Below, piece by piece: positions 6,480 to 11,049 of a stretch of DNA of 11,049 bases. The DNA is from an uncultured Bacilli bacterium (GTDB taxonomy: Bacteria > Bacillota_I > Bacilli_A > RF39 > UBA660). Below the pieces are notes generated by a model. The model had not been told where the DNA came from, searched no databases, and was given only the letters and a program-made list of their open reading frames with translations. How positions within the stretch are numbered: the first letter of the stretch is position 1; each line of letters opens with the position of its first letter. The stretch lies in assembly GCA_947624845.1 (NCBI GenBank), contig CANQMB010000033.1:1-11049 (forward strand), read 5' to 3'. Made by a program: the position numbers and the translations under genes.

Positions 6480-8231
6480 CTAATCCATCGCTCTTTTAAA
6501 CATTTTTTCTAAATCATACTTTGTATAAGTAATAATGGTCGGTCTTCCATGAGGACAAGTAAACGGATTTTTACATTTTCTCAAGGTATCTAGCAAATAC
6601 TCCATTTCTTCTAAATTAATATAATCATGGGCTTTAATTGACATTCGACAAGCAAGAGTAATGGCCGTCTTTTCAATAAATTTTTCTTTGGAAAATTCCT
6701 CTTTACTCGCAATAATTTCTAATATTTTTTGAAGAGAGGCTTTCTCGTAGCCTTCTTGGAACCAAGTGGGATGAGTTCGAATAATCAAAGTATGAGAACC
6801 AAACTCTTCTACTTCGATTCCTAGTTCATTTAAAAGATCAAAATGTTCTTTTACAATTAGATATTCATTAGGTGGTAAATCAATAGATATAGGAACGAGT
6901 GGCGAAATCACTTCTTTTTGCTCTTGACTCATCGCTTTTAAATATTTTTCATAGTTGATCCTTTCCGCTGCAGCGTGTTGATCAATAATAAACATACCAT
7001 CTTCATTTTCTGCTACAATATAAGTCATATGAACAATTCCCTTGGGAACCATTTTCTTGATTTTTGGAGTCTCTTCCGCCTCTCCATAAGAGGAAGCTTC
7101 TTCCTGAACTTCCGTTAAATCCAATTGTACTTCTTCATAAGGAATTTCTTCCTCTACTTCAATATCCTCTTTATAAAAAGCTTTCGCTAGAGGTTTTTCT
7201 GCCGTACTCACACTAGAAGAGGTTCGAACCGAAGCCTTTGGAATTAATAGTAACTGTTTTAATCTTCGTTGAATGGTCTCTTGAATTAACTCCTTTAATT
7301 CTGCCATTTTAGAAAATTTAATATCCATTTTGGTGGGATGAATATTAATATCAATCAAAATGGGATCTACAGAAATATTTAAGACAATCACTGGAAATTT
7401 ATCTTTTGGAATATAAGTATGATAAGCTTCCACGATTAATTTATTCAACTCATTATTCTTAATGACGCGATTATTTACTAAAGTAGTAATCGCATTTCTA
7501 TTGGATCTATAAACTTCTGGATAAGAAATATAACCGCTTAAAGAATAATCGTCATTAGAAGATGAAATTTCAACCATTTTTTTGGCAACCTCTCCTCCAT
7601 AAATTTGATAAATTACTTTGCGTAAATCGCCACTTCCATCAGTTTCCAATAACACTTTATCATTATTACTTAAATAAAATTTAATTTCTGGATACGAAAG
7701 AGCCATCTTATCTACGTATTCTACAATTCCCGATAATTCTGTATATAAATTTTTCAAATATTTTAAGCGAACGGGAGTATTATAAAATAAATTGGATACC
7801 GTAATCGTCGTTCCTTCTTGTAAATCACTAGAAGAGACATTTTCAATCTTTCCACCGTCAATTTCTACGATCGTCCCTATATTTTTATTTGATGTTTTTA
7901 AAACGACATGAGAAACTGAGGCAATCGACGGTAAAGCTTCCCCACGGAATCCTAAAGATTCGATATTAAATAAATCTTCAATATCGAATAATTTACTCGT
8001 TGCATGTCTAGAAAAAGCAAGAGTAGCATCTTCCCTATCCATTCCAATTCCATTATCAGAAACTCGAATTTCTTTTACACCAGAATCTTGTAATTCAATT
8101 TTAATTTCTGTACTTTTGGCATCGATACTATTTTCCACGAGTTCTTTCACGACATTCATCGTTTTTTCAACAACTTCTCCTGCCGCAATTTTATTGGCCA
8201 AACTTTCACTCATTAATTGAATTTGACTCAT
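6480..8231 (-). CDS. mutL: DNA mismatch repair protein MutL
   Basis: Mismatch repair ATPase and endonuclease of 583 residues. The N-terminal GHKL ATPase has IAAGEVV (15-21), KELVENSIDA (29-38, with E30 and N34), DNGIG (59-63) and GFRGEAL (94-100), and the transducer domain runs to about 325. An acidic linker (about 332-392) contains VQLDL (368-372), which faintly recalls a beta-clamp-binding motif. The C-terminal domain has the endonuclease motif DQHAAAERINYE (417-428), ACR (527-529) and CPHGRP (559-564), so it is the nicking type used by bacteria without MutH. GAGGAAG precedes the ATG at 8231. It lies 17 bases after the pilin-like gene and 14 before miaA. MutS is not next to it here, unlike in B. 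subtilis, where mutS directly precedes mutL. Confidence 0.98.
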   Translation of the reverse strand: MSQIQLMSESLANKIAAGEVVEKTMNVVKELVENSIDAKSTEIKIELQDSGVKEIRVSDNGIGMDREDATLAFSRHATSKLFDIEDLFNIESLGFRGEALPSIASVSHVVLKTSNKNIGTIVEIDGGKIENVSSSDLQEGTTITVSNLFYNTPVRLKYLKNLYTELSGIVEYVDKMALSYPEIKFYLSNNDKVLLETDGSGDLRKVIYQIYGGEVAKKMVEISSSNDDYSLSGYISYPEVYRSNRNAITTLVNNRVIKNNELNKLIVEAYHTYIPKDKFPVIVLNISVDPILIDINIHPTKMDIKFSKMAELKELIQETIQRRLKQLLLIPKASVRTSSSVSTAEKPLAKAFYKEDIEVEEEIPYEEVQLDLTEVQEEASSYGEAEETPKIKKMVPKGIVHMTYIVAENEDGMFIIDQHAAAERINYEKYLKAMSQEQKEVISPLVPISIDLPPNEYLIVKEHFDLLNELGIEVEEFGSHTLIIRTHPTWFQEGYEKASLQKILEIIASKEEFSKEKFIEKTAITLACRMSIKAHDYINLEEMEYLLDTLRKCKNPFTCPHGRPTIITYTKYDLEKMFKRAMD

Positions 8232-8248
8232 CTTATCACTTCCTCTAA

Positions 8249-8653
8249 TTAACAGCCACTAGATTTTAACCTAGAACAAATGACACATATTTTATAATTT
8301 AACGTCATGTTAAAATCAGACTGATCACCCTTACGTGTCACCGTAACTTTACTGGCAGCCGCATCACAATCGCCCCCATCGGGATCTTTTAAATTATCTA
8401 AATATCCTTCGTTTATCAACGTTTGTGCCGATACAGTAGCAGTTCCATTAATCGCAGGAATTGCGGAAGAATGATCAATAAAATAATTATCGATGCCAAC
8501 TTTCATATTGTCCTCCAAAGTTTCAAATTCCTGCTTCCGTGCTTTTTGTAAATATTGTGTAACTCCAGGAATTGCAATTCCCATAATAATACCTAATATC
8601 GCAATCACTGCCAACAATTCAACCATTGTAAATCCCTGTTTCCATTTTTTCAT
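8249..8653 (-). CDS. Type IV pilin-like (pseudopilin) protein with prepilin signal
   Basis: A 134-residue prepilin-like protein. The N-terminus is a short basic leader MKKWKQG, then FTMVELLAVIAILGIIMGI. Cleavage by prepilin peptidase is expected between G7 and F8, and the Glu at +5 (E12) needed for assembly is present. The hydrophobic helix (about 8-29) continues into an amphipathic helix (to about 60). The globular part has YLDNLKDPDGG, common in small Gram-positive pilins, and beta strands. There are four Cys (C96, C123, C126, C134), the last as the final residue, so disulfides are possible. AAGAAGGG precedes the ATG. It sits between uvrC and mutL with 17-base gaps on both sides, and no secretion ATPase or peptidase gene is in view. 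It may be a ComGC/ComGD-like pseudopilin or a minor pilin; the sequence does not say which. Confidence 0.88.
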   Translation of the reverse strand: MKKWKQGFTMVELLAVIAILGIIMGIAIPGVTQYLQKARKQEFETLEDNMKVGIDNYFIDHSSAIPAINGTATVSAQTLINEGYLDNLKDPDGGDCDAAASKVTVTRKGDQSDFNMTLNYKICVICSRLKSSGC

Positions 8654-8670
8654 TTTAACCCTTCTTTCTT

Positions 8671-10434
8671 TTATAAATCATGTAAATACTGATGTATTTT
8701 TTTAGCAACATCCATAGAAACCACCTGACTTAACTCCTCTACACTGGCTTCCTTCATCTTCTTTAATGAAGAAAACTTTCGTAGCAGTTCTTTTTTACGG
8801 ACTTCACCCACTCCGGGAATGACATCTAATAAAGAAGAAAGCATTCCCTTAGATTTTATGTTCCGATGATAAGTAATGGCATAGCGATGAACCTCTTCTT
8901 GAATTCTACTTAAAAATAAGAATAAATTACTATCATTTTTTACCGGCAATGGATTTCCCATCTCATCGATAATCACATTGGTTTTATGTTTTTTATTTTT
9001 AGCAAGACCAATAATTCGAATGGAAAGACCGAGAGAATCTATAATCTCTTTTGCAACGCGAACTTGCGTTATTCCACCATCCATTACAATTAAATCTGGC
9101 TTTTCTAAATTTTCCATGAGCACTTTATAATAGCGACGATATAAAACTTCTCTCATCGCACTTAAATCATCTTTGACCTCTGTTGAAATTTTATATTTCC
9201 GATACTCGTTTTTTAATGGCAAAAAGTCTTGATAGACAACCATTCCACCGACATAAAAAGTTCCAAACAAGTGAGAATTATCAAAAGCTTCCATTCGAGA
9301 AACTTTCTTCATGTGAAGGAGTTCTTTTAACTCCTGAAGTGCAGAAATGCGCAGTTGATCATCTCTCTTCAAAGTTTCTTCTTGTTCTTTTAAATTTTCT
9401 TTGGCATTTTCTAAAGCCAAATCCAATAATTTCTTTAATCTTCCTCGCTTTGGATTCACAACAGAAATTTGTAAATAAGAAGCAAGAAGCGAAGTATCCA
9501 AAATATCAGGGACCAACAATTCTTTCGGTAATACGCCAATTTTATCATAAAAAGTTAAAATATATTCCGTCAACTGTTCCGTAATATCCAAATCACTACT
9601 GATGATATTTTTTTCTCTACCGACGAGCAGGCCATCTCTTACGAAAAATATCTGAATGGATAAATAATTATTCTCCTGATAAAAGTTAATCAAATCAAAT
9701 TGATAATTTTTTCCTAAATCAATTTTTTGTTTTCGTAAAGTAATTTCAATATCTTCTAACATATTTTTTAATTCTAATGCTTTTTCATAATTCATTGCTT
9801 GACTGGCTTCTTGCATTTCATTTTTTATTTTTTCTTTGATGAAAGTACTATCTCCCTTTAAAAATGCAATAATTTCCTTTTTCATCTCTTCAATTTTTTT
9901 AGAATCCACTTCTTTTTGACAATATCCCAAACATTCATGAATATGATAATAAAGACAAACTTCTTTTTTTAAATGTTCACATTTCCTCAAAGGATATAAC
10001 CGATTGATCATATTTACAGTTTTTCTGGCCGCGGTTACATTCGGATAAGGGCCATATAAATAATTATGATTTTTTCTTTTCTTCGCATTTCGAACTACTC
10101 TTAATCGAGGATATTTTTCTTTTGTAAGTTCAATATAAGGATACGTTTTATCATCTTTTAATAAAATATTATATTTGGGATTATATTTTTTAATTAAAGT
10201 AATTTCTAAAATTAACGATTCCAATTCAGAAGAAGTAACAATATATTCAAAGTCATCAATATCTTCCACTAATCGCTTCGTCTTACCTGTATGAACGCCA
10301 GTAAAGTAACTTTTCAGACGATTTTTTAAATTTTTAGCCTTTCCTACATAAATGATAATCCCATCTTTATTTTTCATTTGATAACTACCCGGTTTATTGG
10401 GTACTAGGGAAAGCTTTTTTTTAAAATCTTTCAT
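8671..10434 (-). CDS. uvrC: Excinuclease ABC subunit C
   Basis: The dual-incision nuclease of nucleotide excision repair, 587 residues. The N-terminal GIY-YIG domain has PGSYQM and YVGKAKNLKNRLKSYF with R39, and E77 in ESLILE as catalytic metal ligand. Four Cys (C152, C160, C168, C172) form the conserved cysteine cluster, which holds an iron-sulphur cluster in E. coli UvrC. The UVR domain for UvrB contact is at about 203-237. The RNase H-like 5'-incision domain has FDNSH (384-388) and MDGG (451-454), and the tandem helix-hairpin-helix end is at about 533-587 with DVIPGVGEVRKK. All domains are intact. There is no Trp in the whole protein. AGAAGGG lies before the ATG at 10434. It heads the uvrC, pilin-like, mutL, miaA run. 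Confidence 0.98.
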   Translation of the reverse strand: MKDFKKKLSLVPNKPGSYQMKNKDGIIIYVGKAKNLKNRLKSYFTGVHTGKTKRLVEDIDDFEYIVTSSELESLILEITLIKKYNPKYNILLKDDKTYPYIELTKEKYPRLRVVRNAKKRKNHNYLYGPYPNVTAARKTVNMINRLYPLRKCEHLKKEVCLYYHIHECLGYCQKEVDSKKIEEMKKEIIAFLKGDSTFIKEKIKNEMQEASQAMNYEKALELKNMLEDIEITLRKQKIDLGKNYQFDLINFYQENNYLSIQIFFVRDGLLVGREKNIISSDLDITEQLTEYILTFYDKIGVLPKELLVPDILDTSLLASYLQISVVNPKRGRLKKLLDLALENAKENLKEQEETLKRDDQLRISALQELKELLHMKKVSRMEAFDNSHLFGTFYVGGMVVYQDFLPLKNEYRKYKISTEVKDDLSAMREVLYRRYYKVLMENLEKPDLIVMDGGITQVRVAKEIIDSLGLSIRIIGLAKNKKHKTNVIIDEMGNPLPVKNDSNLFLFLSRIQEEVHRYAITYHRNIKSKGMLSSLLDVIPGVGEVRKKELLRKFSSLKKMKEASVEELSQVVSMDVAKKIHQYLHDL

Positions 10435-10456
10435 ATAACGATCCCTTCTTTACTTT

Positions 10457-10465
10457 AGTATATCA
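10457..10465 (-). promoter_or_regulatory. Extended -10 promoter of the uvrC operon
   Basis: On the minus strand TGA-TATACT (10465-10457) is an extended -10 element. At 17 bases upstream no good -35 is seen, only a T-rich tract. The transcript would begin near 10450, leaving a leader of about 16 bases. Confidence 0.55.
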
Positions 10466-10512
10466 CAGGTAAGAAAAAAAATCTCTTTTAAAATTTACAA
10501 AAATTTTGAAAT

Positions 10513-10534
10513 AAAAAAACGCAAAACTGCGTTT
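10513..10534 (-). terminator. Rho-independent terminator of ftsZ
   Basis: On the minus strand AAACGCA, loop GTTT, TGCGTTT, with the T-run continuing through 10513. The stem starts at the last two bases of the ftsZ TAA stop. It is followed by about 47 bases before the uvrC promoter, so the two transcripts are separate. The space between (10466-10512) shows only AT-rich sequence. Confidence 0.85.
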
Positions 10535-11049
10535 AATAATTTCTATCTCTTAAGAATGGTGGTAAATCATAATCTCCATCATCACTATCATCTGAAGAAT
10601 CTTCAACCACTTCCGTCGTCTGTACATAAGATGGTTCCACCTCTACATGAGCGGCTCTTCTGGAAGGCTGTGCATTAGAAAATGTCGGTTCCACTTCTTC
10701 AATTGCTTTCGTCGCATTTCTCTGATTTTTTTCAAAACCAGTAGCAATTACTGTGACAATGACTTCATCGGATAAATTTTCATTAATGACAGATCCAAAA
10801 ATGGTATTAATATCTGTATTGGAAGCAGAACGTACAACTTCGGCAGCTTGTTCAGCTTCAAACAAAGTCAAGTTGACGCCTCCAGTGATATTGATAATAG
10901 CATCTGTCGCTCCATTAATGGATGTCTCTAATAATGGAGAAGAAACCGCTTGTTTCGCTGCTTCAATGGCACGATCTTCACCCATTCCAATTCCAATTCC
11001 AATAATCGCGTCGCCTGACTTTTCCATAACAGCTTTGATATCAGCAAAG
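10533..11049 (-). CDS. ftsZ: Cell division protein FtsZ, C-terminal part, cut by window edge
   Basis: The frame is open to the right edge and gives the last 171 residues of the tubulin-like GTPase that forms the division ring at midcell. The piece starts FADIKAVMEKSGDAIIGIG, so the GTP-binding half lies outside the window. The C-terminal domain landmarks are SSPLLETSINGA (36-47), INITGGVNLTLFE (52-64), IFGSVINENLSDE (83-95) and VTVIATGF (98-105). A linker of about 50 residues follows, acidic near its end (EDSSDDSDDGDYD). The final LPPFLRDRNY is the conserved tail that binds membrane anchors such as FtsA or SepF. An internal ATG at 11027 could be taken as a start by mistake; the family sequence continues upstream of it. 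The terminator overlaps its stop codon. Confidence 0.98.
   Translation of the reverse strand, partial: FADIKAVMEKSGDAIIGIGIGMGEDRAIEAAKQAVSSPLLETSINGATDAIINITGGVNLTLFEAEQAAEVVRSASNTDINTIFGSVINENLSDEVIVTVIATGFEKNQRNATKAIEEVEPTFSNAQPSRRAAHVEVEPSYVQTTEVVEDSSDDSDDGDYDLPPFLRDRNY

Noticed and set aside
5598..6483. Plus-strand open frames of 72 and 63 residues opposite miaA
   Set aside because: Both lie opposite the conserved miaA frame and have no supported start.
9183..9584. Plus-strand open frame of 133 residues opposite uvrC
   Set aside because: It is a shadow of the conserved uvrC frame with no recognisable protein character.
10435..10532. Riboswitch or small RNA in the ftsZ-uvrC gap
   Set aside because: Only 98 bases, explained by a terminator and an extended -10 promoter; no other structure seen.
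11025..11027. Internal ATG as the ftsZ start
   Set aside because: The conserved FtsZ sequence FADIKAV continues upstream of it to the window edge, so the gene is simply cut.
1..11049. CRISPR array, tRNA, rRNA, insertion sequence or prophage
   Set aside because: No spaced direct repeats, no tRNA-like cloverleaf noticed in the short gaps, no transposase or terminal inverted repeats; base composition is even throughout.

Overview
The window comes from a low-GC, AT-rich member of the Bacillota, most likely class Bacilli in the broad sense. The evidence is strong AGGAGG-type ribosome-binding sites, TATAAT-type promoters, a Bacillus-like EF-P loop, a zinc-ribbon L33, the FtsZ tail and the PBP2 type. 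TGG encodes Trp and all genes read through intact with the standard code, so this is not a Mycoplasma-type code. A small-genome, host-associated Bacilli lineage (RF39- or Erysipelotrichales-like) would fit, but the order cannot be fixed from sequence alone.

Layout: gene density is very high, and all genes but one lie on the minus strand, so read from right to left. (1) 11049-10513: C-terminal half of ftsZ, closed by its own terminator. (2) 10465-5575: an operon-like run uvrC, a small type IV pilin-like gene, mutL and miaA, with gaps of 14-17 bases. It starts at an extended -10 promoter and ends at a bidirectional terminator shared with the only plus-strand gene, a short helical protein (5339-5596). 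(3) 5288-2327: a class B penicillin-binding protein followed 13 bases later by an unrecognised 292-residue protein with beta-solenoid-like character. (4) 2312-1465: rpmG and efp behind a strong promoter, ending in a weak hairpin. (5) 1485 to the left edge: a short-chain dehydrogenase whose stop overlaps the start of a YnbB-type PLP enzyme (TAATG). This last gene is cut by the window edge.

Most notable point: efp, an SDR-family reductase and a YnbB-type PLP enzyme stand side by side. In Bacillus subtilis, YnbB and the SDR YmfI (with GsaB) are required for 5-aminopentanol modification of EF-P Lys32, but their genes are scattered there. The layout here looks like a compact EF-P modification locus, with the Lys32 loop conserved. 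The SDR promoter also sits inside the efp terminator hairpin.

Other genes serve division and wall synthesis (ftsZ, PBP), DNA repair (uvrC, mutL) and tRNA modification (miaA). No tRNA, rRNA, CRISPR array, insertion sequence or riboswitch was seen, and there is no gene-free stretch longer than about 100 bases.
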